Shown one piece after another: positions 33,332 to 44,755 of a stretch of 64,000 nt of DNA. Source of the stretch: Dichotomocladium elegans (Eukaryota > Mucoromycota > Mucoromycetes > Mucorales > Lichtheimiaceae). Under the pieces are notes generated by a model. The model did not search any database, was not told where the DNA came from, and was given only the letters and a program-made list of their open reading frames with translations. Each line of letters begins with the position of its first letter. Position 1 is the first letter of the stretch. The position numbers and the translations under genes were made by a program. The stretch spans positions 806,001-870,000 of the forward strand of contig JAIXMN010000018.1 of assembly GCA_025716815.1 (NCBI GenBank), written 5' to 3'.

Positions 33332-34251
33332 ACACACGCAGAAGCATATAGCCCATAACCTGAGAGGAAGCGACAGCGAGAACGATTGATGATGACGATG
33401 ACGGCGAGCACGGATGGTAATACTCTGTGTGCATGTGTAAATGTGTATGTGTGTATATATGTGTGGGTAGAAGTATCTTCCTAGGCTGGTTTCGTTTTCC
33501 TGTCGGTCTGTGGACCTCCGCTTGCCTGTCCGTGTGTTATGTGCCTGTGTTTCTCAGTTTTTCCTCTCTCCCTCTCCCTCTCCTTTTTCTTTCTTTCCGT
33601 TCTGCTTATTCGCATGACACATGCCCTGGTTTGCTTAGCAGGGAACCCGCATAACCGTCTCTGTGCCGTCATCCATCGTCGTATGCAATCTTCTTGCTTT
33701 GCTGCCGCTTCTTTTTTTGTTTTTGATTTCAAAGGGTGGAAGAAGGGACGGGAGGGGGGAAATAAAAACCCACGATTCTCACCTTGTCTTTTGCCGTACA
33801 CTGCGCAAAGCAGCCCAGTAACGCGTCGTCGCGTAGCACAATGGCAAACCGCCGCAAGTAGGGTTCTGTTTCAGCAGGTCTCGGCTCGCCGCTCTCGGCG
33901 TTTTTACGTACTTGCTTGTACACTGCCCGCGAGATGGAGTCTACAACATACAAACCTGCAAGGCGATAATCCGGTGGTGCTGTCTCGATGAACCGAATGA
34001 TGCAGTGCACAATATAATTGTGATGCTAAAGAAGAGATTATACATCAGTCATCATGGCAATAAATATCTCCATAACGCAGTTATTCCTTTGGTGTTCTAC
34101 TGCATTCACATTTCTGATATTTATTTACCTGAGGATGGGCGATGGCTAAACTTTGCAATGATGCCACCTTGGAGGCCGAAACAGGGAGCTTGGAATCAAG
34201 TATGGACTTGAGCTCTCTGTCAAATATTGTTCGATCCCAGGAATCACCCAT
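30788..34251 (-). CDS. SEB1: SEB1/NRD1-like CID-RRM termination factor
   Basis: Seven exons (34129-34251, 33783-34025, 32996-33161, 31954-32817, 31785-31885, 31484-31600, 30788-31405) give about 743 aa. Seb1/Nrd1 binds the phosphorylated RNA polymerase II C-terminal repeats and nascent RNA to direct transcription termination. The N-terminal CID spans about residues 1-140 (YIVHCIIRFIETAPPDYRLA, LYVVDSISRAVYKQ, LEIWEQGGVY). A long Gln/Pro/Ala-rich linker follows, with a CAG-coded Q run (about 32242-32287). The RRM starts near residue 466 (RTLFVGPLP, MNAFIKFA) and continues into VNWAYGFGPKKLFNY...SIIPLNELSE, which is diagnostic for this family. The C-terminus is Gln/Pro-rich. Intron 2 (33162-33782) is 621 nt, far longer than the rest, and carries a CA/CG repeat. 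Human SCAF4/8 is the other CID-RRM family; the GFGPKK block favours Seb1/Nrd1. Confidence 0.9.
33295..33340. repeat. CA/CGCA microsatellite in SEB1 intron 2
   Basis: A run of CA dinucleotides that grades into CGCACA units lies within the 621-nt second intron of the SEB1-like gene. Similar CA tracts occur at about 10323-10357 and 53011-53039. Confidence 0.85.
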
Positions 34252-34622
34252 GGTCGAGAGCGTGAAGCGTTTGCGTGTATATGAAAGGAAGGAAAACAAA
34301 AAGAGAGCGATTGTTTGGGTGGGAGCGCTTTAGCGTTGCGTGCCAAGTTCCGATCACAATGGTGCAAAGCAAATTTAGCCAACGAGCAAGCGAGAAAAAA
34401 AAATATAGGCCAGTCACTTTTTGGGAGCCGTCTTTGAAGGGAACTTTGGGCCCTAATTCTTTCCTCACGGCCAAATCTTTCCCCCACCCTCTCTGCCCCC
34501 CTCCCCCAACTCCAATCCCCGTTTAAACAACCTACCTTTTTTTTTTTTTTTGGCTTGTTTACAGGGTCTCTGTTCATCGCCTACACTCATACGCAAAGAG
34601 TACACCAATAATATACGCCATA
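34252..34622. promoter_or_regulatory. Divergent promoter region SEB1 / bS18m
   Basis: The 371 bp between the two start codons hold both promoters. A C/T-rich block (about 34465-34520) and a T14 tract (about 34539-34552) lie near the mitochondrial ribosomal gene. No other gene is visible. Confidence 0.5.
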
Positions 34623-35453
34623 ATGCTCGCCCATACTCGCACCCTTTGCCGAATGGCACGTCCCATGACCACCGCCTTGTCGAATCGGCCATTCACTGTC
34701 TCAGCAACCTGCATGGAGACCAGAGAACCCGAACGAGGTACTTAGCCTGCTTGACGGAAATCATCGCTCGCCTTTCCTCTAACCACCTGATTCCATGTTT
34801 CATTTAGCCGAAATCGAACTTCAGACGCTGGCACTTCTCCAGGACTATATAATGGGTAAGTCATAATTTATCCGTGTTTCCTATGGTATCTGAGCGTTAC
34901 GTGTGTGCTAGTGAACCGAGCAAAATCCCTGGCGGAACCTGCACGATTTTATCAGAAAATCCACAAAGTGGGTGACCTTTATCATCCAGAAGACCTCAAC
35001 GACGCACGCTATCAGGATCAGATCCGCCAGCGCCGTGGCCGCCCTGTCAAGCCTGACCAGGATCCCTTTGAAATTCTCGACATCGATCCTCTTCACGAAT
35101 ATAAGAACGTCAAACTCTTGTCACACTTCGTCTCCGAGACCGGAAAGATCCTTCCCCGGGATCAGACGGGTAAGATAAGGAAGCGCTAGGGTTGTGGACG
35201 GCGAAGGGGGAAGGGGGGGGAATCATGCATCTGTCATAGCTCTCCGTTGTGATACTTTATTGATCGGACCAAATAAAATAGGTGTGAGCGCTAAGAACCA
35301 GCGCAAACTTGCCAAGGCTATCAAGCGTGCGAGAGCAATGGGTAAGAGAGAAACAACGACCAATGAGACATGAAGGGAGGGGATGTACCTACTGAAGTTG
35401 TGTGTTTAGGCTTCATGTCCTGCACAAGCAAAGAGCAAGAGCCGACCTTTTAG
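34623..35453 (+). CDS. Mitochondrial small-subunit ribosomal protein bS18m
   Basis: Five exons (34623-34737, 34808-34855, 34912-35169, 35282-35341, 35410-35453) join in phase to about 174 aa. bS18m is a component of the mitochondrial ribosome small subunit. The N-terminus (MLAHTRTLCRMARPMTTALS) is basic, hydroxylated and free of acidic residues, a mitochondrial presequence. The mature core holds the S18 features: PFEILDIDPLHEYKNVKLLS, FVSETGKILPRDQTG, and the basic helix VSAKNQRKLAKAIKRARAMG before the terminal FMSC. This order matches bacterial S18 (the N-L-L-S-F-V-T-E-G-K-I-P-R-T-G-L core). It starts 371 bp from SEB1 on the other strand. Confidence 0.92.
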
Positions 35454-37495
35454 ATTATTGTTTCGCATGTCTAGTCCCATTAAAAATATTCATTTGTGTC
35501 ATCTATATAAGTGGATGGATGGAGCTGGGGTTTCCCCCATGAGACAGGCACTCGGCCGTGAAGGATCTCTGAGGTTATGCTGGCCTTGGCTGGCATACTT
35601 TGTCTGCCAGACAGGGAACTGCATGCATCTTCCAAACGGGTTCTGTAACGGCTAAAGCCAATGCACTAGCTTACCCTGTTCTTTCTTAACCGCCTCAATT
35701 TCAGTTCGTAGCGCTTTCCATCTTGAAAGTATACCTTCGACCTTCATGGCAGTGAGAATCTCGATGATACTTCGCGATTTCGGTGTACTACGTACACAGA
35801 CGGGGTAGAAGTCGTTATTCTCAAAAACGAGGTGTTATTGATCGTGTAATCGAGCAAGAAAAGGCTCCAAAAATGCGCAATACAGTGCGCTACTGCATGG
35901 TGCCCTGAACGAATGCAGCGGCAGGAGATTACAGGTCCAGTGGTCATTATTGACCCACGTAAGGTAGATATACTCTCCTGGGTTAGGCGCTAGGTCCATG
36001 TCACCGGACCCTTAAGTTTCAAAATATCATAGTACAACAAGATAAGACCAATAATATCAAGAAATATTAAAGATATCTCAAACAAGTTCGACCAGAAATT
36101 AAGCCTGCTGAGATCTGTTTGTCTGAGACTCACAATCACCAGCCTTCTACTCAAAAATACAAAGATTCTTGCGTGCTAAAGAAGATACAAGTGACATATT
36201 CCATGCTTGTGAACGATTTGAAGGAAAAATTTACCGTCGTCTGTGTTTTGATCATGGGAAACTGGTATGCAGATGAGTTCGTTAGATGCTACCTGTCTAC
36301 CTTATCGACGAATCTAAGACAATCAATATTGCTCCGCATACTGTATGAGGAGCACAGCCTGAGGCCATCCCGGTGGATTAATCAATACTGGATATTCTAA
36401 CATATTTATGCTCTATATCTTAAAGAAATCGATACATTGCTTTCCGTTACAACATTTGGATAAACATTTATAAGAATGAAAGACAAATCCTTCGAGTCAC
36501 TCAGCGTTAAAGTATCAATGCTTTACTGATTCGGGTAATCAGTCTCTCGCATTCCAAGAACCTAGCGCATTTGCTTTGCTCTTGACAATAGACCAGAACT
36601 ACCCAATAGGGCGAAGTTCATGCGAGTAGAATATAAAATAGGCGCAATCGATATTCTCGAGACTCGATGGATTTAGAGACATCCTTAACCATATGAATAA
36701 GTGCATGATCCATTACCAGATGATAACCACTCATATGTTGCTCCTAATATTGTTGAACGCAATTTTCTCGAAAGTCGATGACAGTTATGTCCTATCGGTG
36801 CAATCGATCAAGGTACTCTTCGTATCACTCTTCCAGTCTACAAGCTGAGACTGAGCCTTCCGCAATAGCAAATTGCATTTGTTTTTATAAGTCGATAGGG
36901 TACTATCTTGAATACTTTAAGATATGCAAACCGTGCGAACAATCGCTCCATCAGATTCTCGATGACAATGGATACAGAGAGTCGCCTGTTATAGTGATAC
37001 TCTTGGTTGCAGCCAATCTTATCACTGTAACGAAATATCACTATGTAGAACAGGCGGTCATTCTAGAATTTCCCGTCAACGCATTTTAGTAGAATGGGGC
37101 TCTTAACGCTCTTTATCAAAAATGCATAGAGGGCCCATACCTTTCATTTATTTAAATCATGTTTTCCATTGTACTCTGCGAATGTCAGGAGAAATACTAT
37201 ATAGGGTAGCATTTCCGATATATAGGGCTCATTTTTTATGGGGCCCGTCTGGAAAATAAACCTCCTGCTAAATTTCGAGCGATAAGACATTTATTCGGCA
37301 TCAGATACACTATAATAGATTGCACAGTCTGATAGCCTGGTAAATTAGGTAGCTTTGTCATTGATAGCTATACATAATATTATTGAAGCAGCATGTCTAT
37401 GCACACCCAGTCACCACACTGTTTGTTTCCTAATAGAAGGAAGCCTTGGGTCACGAGAAGGAGGTGATTCTGAGGGGATAGTGGCTGGATGACTA
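35454..37495. other. Gene-poor AT-rich stretch, left part
   Basis: No intact gene is supported. A minus-strand exon-like piece at about 35680-35830 (FENNDFYPVCVRSTPKSR, then SRWKALRTEIEAVKKEQG, followed by a GTAAGC donor-like site) looks coding but I found no partner exons. The remainder, especially 36000-37400, is AT-rich with stops in all frames. It could hold relics of a gene or mobile element. Confidence 0.4.
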
Positions 37496-37836
37496 TCATT
37501 CTGTTGCTGTATCTTCAAAGACCACGGCAGTGCCGTCTTGGAGGCTCGATGGTGATGTTTTCCGTAGCAAGAGTTCCTATATTCTACTGTTAGTCCTACC
37601 AGTAGATAACAAAAAAAACATGGAGGCAGTCTGAGGGGGATGCATGCCTCGATACGAGTAGTGTCAAGAAAGGTTGGAATATGTTCATCACCCGTCGGCG
37701 TAGCTATCTTGGAAATCTGTCGTTGGCCTTCGAAAAAGGTAGCACCCAAATTCCGGAGGGCAGCGATGCGCTCCTGGTCGGTCGCAGGCATAGGAGCGAT
37801 GAAAGACGAGTTCTTTTCTTGTTCAGGCTTTCGCAT
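37496..37836 (-). CDS. Small hypothetical protein, possible GC-AG intron
   Basis: A minus-strand ATG at 37836 opens a frame starting MRKPEQEKNSSFIAPMPAT and running through EERIAALRNL-like helix QERIAALRNLGATFFEGQ. If an intron with donor GCATGC (37577-37647) is removed, the frame joins in phase to ELLLRKTSPSSL and stops at 37496, giving about 89 aa. The acceptor is supported by a GACTAAC branch-like site shortly upstream of AATATAG. Without splicing the frame continues to 37411 through a low-complexity tail. The protein is unrecognised. Its Arg-Ile-Ala-rich amphipathic segment and clear splice context make it better than noise, but evidence is thin. Confidence 0.4.
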
Positions 37837-40800
37837 GGGCGTGAAGGAAAAACGAAGAAAGAGAAAGAAAAAACGGGGGAAAAGGCTTTGGGTTGGGGGG
37901 GAGGGGAATGGAATGTACGAGAGATGAAGGTCGATGTGTTTATGCGTATCCTATCCGTGTATGTGTAGTGTATGTGGATGGGTGGGTAGGTGGATGCCGA
38001 TTCTTCATTTCACAAGGGTCCTTGTTTCAGCTTTGCAGCCACCAACTCCCCGAAACTGAACTATCCCTTCTTTTCCGTTCATGCAAAAATGTGAATAAAA
38101 TGACACGGTCACGCAATCCAATGAACGCTCTGGAATGGACCAAGCACAAGAGTTGAAGGAAAGAGTCTGCGGACATGAAAGAACTCAACCCCCCCCAACA
38201 GTTATCTCAGTGAGATTTGTACACGTTCTGCATAACACGCTTGCGGCGTTTTCGCCTTCCATCGAAACCTTTCAGGATGACGGGCCGCATGAAATGATGC
38301 CAATATTCGCGTTCAGGCAAAGTCGTCCTGATATATCAAAAGAGCACGATTATTTATCATTCGCTCTGACACCCTCACACAGTGTCCAGTAACTTGTTGA
38401 AATCCAAAATTTCACACATTGCGTTAAGAAAAACTCTTCAGTATGGCGTTTCGCAATAGACTGTGTGCACGACCCAACATCTTTTTTATTTGGGTTTACA
38501 TATATTAGATGCTGTGAAATGTCGTTCTACTGTGCAGCGCATGTTGAGTTAAACTGTACCAGAAAAGGAATGGTTCCCCGATCTCGGGCACCAATAAGCG
38601 CTGGCATGTTTGTTACAAGCCTGTCAATAAAGCCGGCTTTTGGTGCCGGGAGACCTCAAATGTTTTAGCCCGCAACGCCAGAGCTGTATAATTTCGACTT
38701 TCCTATAGCATAAACATCGAATGGAAGATGGGCTATGCGTATGAGTATGTGTTGCATGGATCAATTGAGATCCTTTGTACTCTATAAGCTATGAATTATC
38801 CAGAGCGCACCCCCGTATATAAAATATATCTTCTTCTCTGGAGGAGGCAAACCATCAACGGAGCATCTCCAGCTCACTCCTGAACGGAGATTACTGTCTG
38901 GTGAGATAGGTACTAGAAAAATAGCTTAATAACAAATATGACCTTTTATTCGGGTACGATTGACAGAGTTTCTTCTCTCACTAAAAGTGTGGATTTTGGA
39001 ATGTGTATGCATATATGGATGGATGAAGGTATATGAATGAGCGGAACAATGATAGATTGAGTGTGTACGTATGAGGATGTAGCGTATGTCGTAAGGCGGT
39101 AAATTGAGTCTGCTTCTGCTTTTCCTCATCTCAAGTATGGGCAGAGGATTTGGTTATGTCCGTACTTTCCGCACCAAGTGCTATACATCAATAATATCAA
39201 TTAAACCGACATAGTTCACAAGGAGTTGCCCAATGTCGCCCTGCGCCATTATCTACCATTGACCCCCAGTCGTATTGATAGGCGGCGGTGGGTTCCCATA
39301 GCTGTTCAGTGGGAGCGATCCCATCGTGGAAGATAGCACCGAAGAGCGTTTGGTGATAGGATAATTGCAATACATGCTGTCGAGGAAAAAAAGGTCTGAG
39401 AGCTGTCTGATAGTGTCATGTTCTCTTTTTTATATGTTCGCGATTTTCATAAGATACTGTAAATAAACAAGAAAAATCTTTTCTGGTGTTGTTTACAGCA
39501 GAGCAAAAAAAAAACAGATTTACCGCTAATGGTCTTTCTGATTTCCTAACATCTTCAGAAATCCGATTGGCGTGCGGAAAGTGCACGAGTCAAATTCTCA
39601 TGTCAAATAATTGACAAAGAGCAATGATTCTGTCCGTTCTTCTATATCCCGAATCAGTTTAATCCAGGGAAACTGCACCGCGCTTGAACTGCTTCTAACG
39701 ATGATTTCTCTCTCTTTCTTTGATTCAATTGGGTACATGTGGTTGGTCTTCTACTGACTCCGAGAATTTTAAAATGGCGTGGTGCGCAAGGATCAAGTTT
39801 AGGACACATTAGGATGCGCTTGCGGCAGCAGAAAGAAAAAACAATATGCGTCAAAAGAAACGAGGAGAGCGCCTCCATCTTGTTCTGGCATGACAAGTTT
39901 GTTGTTTCCCCTAATCATTCTCTGGCTGAAACAAGTTTGCACTGTACTAAAGGTGCGCAAAGGTAATCTATTGCCGAGGCATGAGCATGTGCTCATATGT
40001 TGTTGTGTTGATAAAATATAAGGAGCCTAAACATCTCTTATTTATACTAACTAACGATCCAAAAGAAAAACCTAAACTGCGTCTCGCCCGAGAGTCAGAA
40101 ATCACATACAATGCAAGTGCTATGGTAAGGACCGTTCTGGGCATTTGTTCACCACCGAGCTCAACGAGGCACGTGAGTACAATATTTCATGCACATAGAA
40201 TGCTCTGCATGGAAAACCCTCGTATCTCCTGGCATAGAAAACATAAAGCACATTCCAGGCCCCAGACAAATTCTGGATGGGCACTTTGACGGCTGACGTC
40301 TCCCAGGCTTGTAAAGGCTGTGAAGAGGCCAATGGAAATGGGACATACACCGGAACTATTATCATCGTGTCTAGACTCGCTCCATTCCCTCCATCTATTC
40401 CTCCCTCATCCGTCTCATCTGTCATCTATTATTTACTAGTGCTCGCTCCCACGGTAATTGTTGACAGCAATGGTCGAAGCCACACCAGGTAGACCGTTCG
40501 TTCGTTTTGAAGTGTATGAGCCTCTGGTAAATAAACAAACAGTCTGGTGCCGACTGTGCGCATTGCTTCTAGGCTCTATTCCCACATGTATATTTGCCCG
40601 GCGTTCCCAACTTTTGAGCGTTAGGGAAAAGCGGCTGTTGAAGTCAAATAGCAAATCGTAACGGTAGTAGTGTCCGCCCCGCTTTTTCGGCTTTTCCTTT
40701 TTCCTTTTTATCGGTTATGCTGAACAAAAAATGCTACCGTACCAACAATGTTTTCCATCCTGAGCGTGCGCGTCGGGTTTTCTGGACGTGATCGACATCT

Positions 40801-41138
40801 CAGTCTTGGACTCTTCAGGCAGCTGGCTTGAAGCCGGTAGTTGTTGTGTCTTACTCTGTCGGGAACGGCAAGGGGCATACTCTACGGACCGAGCTATTTT
40901 TTCGTGCTGTGCCTATTCCTTAAGGAAGCATTTTGATCAAGGTTGGATTTTTGTCTGATCGTTTATCTGCGCTGCCCATAGTGGATACAGCAGGACCAAG
41001 TACACAGGGGGAAGAGAGCACCCGCTTCGGAGCCGCAGTTCGCCCGTGCATGGGCGCAGGCTCTGCTTACTCAATTATGACAAATGAATCTCAGATAGAG
41101 CCTAATAAATAGAACCAACTGCACGGACTATTGCGCCT
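37837..41138. other. Gene-poor stretch, right part
   Basis: In 3.3 kb I see no complete gene. Weak coding-like islands are: minus 39255-39373, an acceptor-like CGACAG followed by a short Pro-rich ORF ending NPPPPINTTGGQW; minus about 38550-38660, a stretch reading GFIDRLVTNMPALIGARDRG; plus about 40060-40125 and 40262-40380, exon-like pieces bounded by AG and GTAAGG. None could be joined into a gene. The left edge is an A/G-rich tract upstream of the small minus-strand gene, probably its promoter. Confidence 0.4.
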
Positions 41139-42581
41139 ATGCTATTGCTACAACTCCCTTGTCGACTCTATTTGCCTCGTGTCCTCCAAAAAACACCTCG
41201 TTATTTCTTTCAAACTATGGCAGCAGCTGCACAACAGAAAGATCCGAAATCACAAAACAGCATTCTGAGCTGGGCATCAAAAGATGGTGAATTCAGACGC
41301 CAAGTGTCGACGTTCCGCGACTTCGTGTCAGACGAACCCAACTCTCGCTTTAAACCTGAAGCGTAAGATGTCATAACTTTCTGTCACGGTTGATGAACAG
41401 CCGCAATGATGCCCTCTATTGCTGCTTTAAGTTAAATGTGCTTGTTTTCGCATAGGGATCGGTATCACCTCTACGTCTCTCTCGCATGTCCGTGGGCCCA
41501 CCGCACTTTGATCGTACGTGCGCTCAAAGGTCTGGCACCATTTATCGGCCTATCTGTGGTTGACTATTTGATGTTGGACAAGGGATGGTATGGACGTGAT
41601 GCAGTCCGTGTAAATGGAGGGAAGGCTAACATACATCCAATCCTGTGTGCGTATGCTCATAAAGGAAATTTTCCTCAGCCGAGGAATGTCCTGGTGCTAT
41701 CCCTGATACGGTCAACGGGACCAAGTATATTCGTGAGATATACTTTAAAGCAAATCCAGAATACAGTGGTCGATTTACTGTTCCTGTTTTATGGGATAAA
41801 AAGACAAACACCATTGGCAAGTATTCCATCGATCCAGCACGAAGGAAGATCGGAAATGGAGGGAATAGGAAGCAGAGGGAGAAATGGACTGCTCATATGC
41901 CCTTCTTTTACAGTAAACAATGAAAGTTCTGAAATCATCCGCATGTTCAATCATGCGTTCGATAGCATCTTGCCAGAAGAGAAGAGGGGCCTCGACTACT
42001 ATCCCGAGCACCTCCGCAAGGATATTGATGACACAAACTCTTGGGTGTACGATACAATCAATAATGGTGTATACAAGTCCGGTTTTGCGACAACCCAAGA
42101 AGCATGTACGTATCTCACTGACCATTAATGCTGCGTGCGTTGACGCTGATTTCCTTTTCAGACGAACGTAATGTGTATCCTCTATTTGAATCGCTTGACC
42201 GGGTAGAGCGTATCTTGTCCCAGTCCCAGTACTTGGTTGCCAACACTTTTACGGAAGCTGATATTCGCCTATTCACCACCATCGTCCGCTTCGATCCCGT
42301 CTATCATGGCCACTTCAAGTGCAATGCGAAGTCTATCGAAAAAGATTACCCGAACATCCTCCGATGGGCCCGCAGGATCTACCAAATGCCTTGCGGTAAG
42401 TAATCTATACAGCAAGGCTTTTAAAGATGGTATTGACTCCAGAATAAAACATATAGTGGCCGACACAGTGAACATGGACCATATCAAGCGCCACTATTAC
42501 ATGTCGCATCGGCAAATCAACCCAACCCAGATTGTCCCTGTAGGCAATGGACCTGATCTCTCGGTCCCTGTTGAACAATAA
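41139..42581 (+). CDS. ECM4: Glutathionyl-hydroquinone reductase, ECM4/omega-GST-like
   Basis: Six exons (41139-41362, 41456-41587, 41665-41816, 41914-42105, 42162-42395, 42457-42581) join in phase to about 352 aa. These Xi-class glutathione transferases reduce S-glutathionyl-hydroquinones and dehydroascorbate-type substrates using a catalytic cysteine. That Cys is C86 in [11 protein letters not shown]. Further landmarks are [62 protein letters not shown], and [22 protein letters not shown]. The intron 41817-41913 has a GC donor (GCAAGT); splicing it is needed to join KKTNTI to VNNESSE. The first 26 residues are basic and hydrophobic, so starting at 41139 gives a mitochondrial-type presequence; a second ATG at 41217 would give a cytosolic form. 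The gene converges on tropomyosin with 117 bp between stops. Confidence 0.92.
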
Positions 42582-42698
42582 ATTCTCGTAGTAAAAATCT
42601 CCACACCCCACCCAATAAGTGGTTCGATGAAAAAGTATCTTTCTCAATAAGCTGATTTATCACAAGTACTGGAATATATGGATGGACGGTTGATATGC

Positions 42699-43421
42699 TT
42701 AGACACCCTCGAGCTGCTTTTCCATCTCGTCTAACTCGGCCTGAACACCATCTCGCTTAGCCTTGAGCTCTTCGATCTTCTTGTCCCAACCCTTCACTTC
42801 TTGCTCGAGCTTGATGGCCTTCTTGCCAAGCTGTTCAGCGCGAAGGTCGGACTCGCGGAAGCTATGTGAAGCGAGCGCGTGTTTTGTCAGTTGGATACTT
42901 CATTTCATCGCTCCAACCGAGATGCACACAAGAGGGATAGAAAGAGAAAGCAGGTGCGCTCCTTTTCTCTGCTCATGGGGCGGCTCCAAAAGCATGAGCC
43001 CTCCAGGCACCAACGCGAGTTTTACTTACTTTTCAGTGGCTTCCTTCAAGTCAGCCTCGGCCTTCTCGAGCTGTTCTTCAAGCAGTTTGATACGCGACTG
43101 GAGGTCGGACATGAGATCATCTTTCTTCTCATGGTCAGCTTCGAGTTCGTTGACTTTTTCGCCAGCCTTGGAGGCACGGGCATTGGCGGTTTCGATCTCG
43201 GAACGAAGGGAAGCGAGTTTCTACGAAGAAATTCCCCGAGCGCATGAGTAAGATGCTGCATCACTCAGATGTAGACACGCCTTTTTAGCTCCAACCAATC
43301 TACCTCCTTGAATTTCTCCATGTCTGCGTAAAACTGATGTTGTGAAAAAAAAAGGTGATGAACCCGCGAGGACGAGCGGGGTCGGTATTTTAAGCGTGTG
43401 GATGCTCACCTGCTCGTCCAT
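42699..43421 (-). CDS. Tropomyosin
   Basis: Four exons (43410-43421, 43304-43333, 43030-43220, 42699-42861) join in phase to about 131 aa, somewhat shorter than the usual fungal 160. Tropomyosin is a parallel coiled-coil dimer that polymerises along actin cables and the cytokinetic ring and protects formin-made filaments. The whole chain is a heptad coiled coil: SLRSEIETANARASKAGEKV, LQSRIKLLEEQLEKAEADL, and WDKKIEELKAKRDGVQAELD, ending EMEKQLEGV, which matches the fungal tropomyosin C-terminus. The two first exons are only 12 and 30 nt. The N-terminal MDEQFYADMEKFKEKL differs from the usual MDKIREKL start, so an alternative first exon is possible. The gene is head-to-tail with TVP18. Confidence 0.85.
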
Positions 43422-43763
43422 CGTCTGGTGTTTAAATCCCTCACGTGCACCTGTGCAACCGACCCGTCTCTAATTGCTTACGTCTACTGTGTTGTTACGG
43501 AAACAGTGTATGCATGGGCTTACTTTATTTTCTTTTCTACTTTATACAACATTATCAACACCCGTACCACCAAGTATCCTAGTAGTAAGAGGAACGGGGC
43601 GGCACGAATCAATGCACTTTATCATATGTGTACTGACAAGCGTATTCTCCTACCTGGAACTAGCGAAGGATTGCCCCTTCACAGCTGCAATACCTAGACG
43701 AAAAGAAAAGGCCTCAGCATACAATGCGGCTCCATGTGTGCAGCTAAGAATGGCATGAAACTC
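43422..43763. promoter_or_regulatory. Tropomyosin promoter region
   Basis: These 342 bp lie between the TVP18 stop and the tropomyosin start, both on the minus strand. No gene is seen. An AT-rich core (about 43530-43580) may include promoter elements, but no clear TATA box is assigned. Confidence 0.4.
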
Positions 43764-44521
43764 TCATTTGTTTTTACCATAGCTAATAGCAGCCAATAGA
43801 AGCGCCACAGCAGCAGCAATCAATGGACCAGTATTGAGGATGTTGGAAAGAAACATGACAATAGCAAAACTATACACGTACACACATTATTGTCCATCCA
43901 TCTGTTTGACAAAGCACCGGTCCAATACCTACATGAGATACATGACGGCCCGGAAGTAACAGTTCTCAAAGTAGGCGATGAAGTTATCGCTAGAGGGAAG
44001 CGGTTATTTGGCCATCCAATCTTTTCGCTCTTGCTAGATGTACTTACAAGCGCGGACTCGTAGGACAGAACTACAGTGCTGTGTTGGTGAGATGTGTACA
44101 ATGTAGTAAAAATATGACATACAAACCTTTAAACATAGCGGGATCTCAACAAAGATCAGTATAAGTGCAATTGCCCTATAATATATGCATCAAAAGTATG
44201 ATCATCAGCAGAGATGTGTGCTGCTTTCGAATGATTCCTTATACAAACCATCCAACGATGCTGAAAACGATGTGAGCCATAAAACCAACAATACCGAGCG
44301 CAATCAAGACTGGATATGTTCGACCCATTTCAGTTTCTATTTTTTTTTTCTCTTTTCCTTGAAATACTCACGGCAAATCGATATGATACCCAACCTATAT
44401 GCATTTTGGAGGTCGCACAGCCCCATGATATTTTAGCGAACATTCCTAACAGGGCACGTTCAACATACCATTGGCCGTAAAGCGAAAAGTTGAGCGATGC
44501 AAATTCGCCAAAAACACCCAT
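43764..44521 (-). CDS. TVP18: Golgi membrane protein TVP18
   Basis: Seven exons (44469-44521, 44372-44394, 44249-44336, 44127-44175, 44048-44070, 43933-43989, 43764-43869) join in phase to about 132 aa. TVP18 is a small four-helix membrane protein of late Golgi vesicles. Recognisable segments are NFSLYGQWLGIISI at the N-terminus, YPVLIALGIVGFMAHIVFSI, LILIFVEIPLCLKFCPTSPR, FDNFIAYFENCYFRAVMYL, and a last helix LIAAAVALLLAAISYG. The KFCPTSPRFDNF junction across a 23-nt exon matches the family motif KICPTSPKFDNF. Two of the seven exons are only 23 nt. The related animal family is the Flower calcium-channel group, which shares this topology; precise function in fungi is unclear. Confidence 0.88.
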
Positions 44522-44755
44522 AATACGTATATTATAGAACTTTTTTGTTTGAGCGAGAGAGAATGTGTGACTGGAAAGTGAAGAAGGAGAATAACTTTTT
44601 GGAAGGAGAATACTTTATTTTCCAAAATGCATCCATGCGCTGAAATTTGTTAGTCTACGGAAAATACAACTTCTCCAATGGGAGGGTGATTGCCCCTTCC
44701 CGCTGCTCTGGTGTAGCCGAGCTTGCTTTTCTCTCCCCCCCCTAGCTATAGACAA

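Noticed and set aside
40980..41100. GC-rich hairpin-like stretch (GCCGCAGTTCGCCCGTGC) considered as a tRNA
   Set aside because: Arms of a cloverleaf and a proper T-loop could not be placed; no anticodon stem of correct length.
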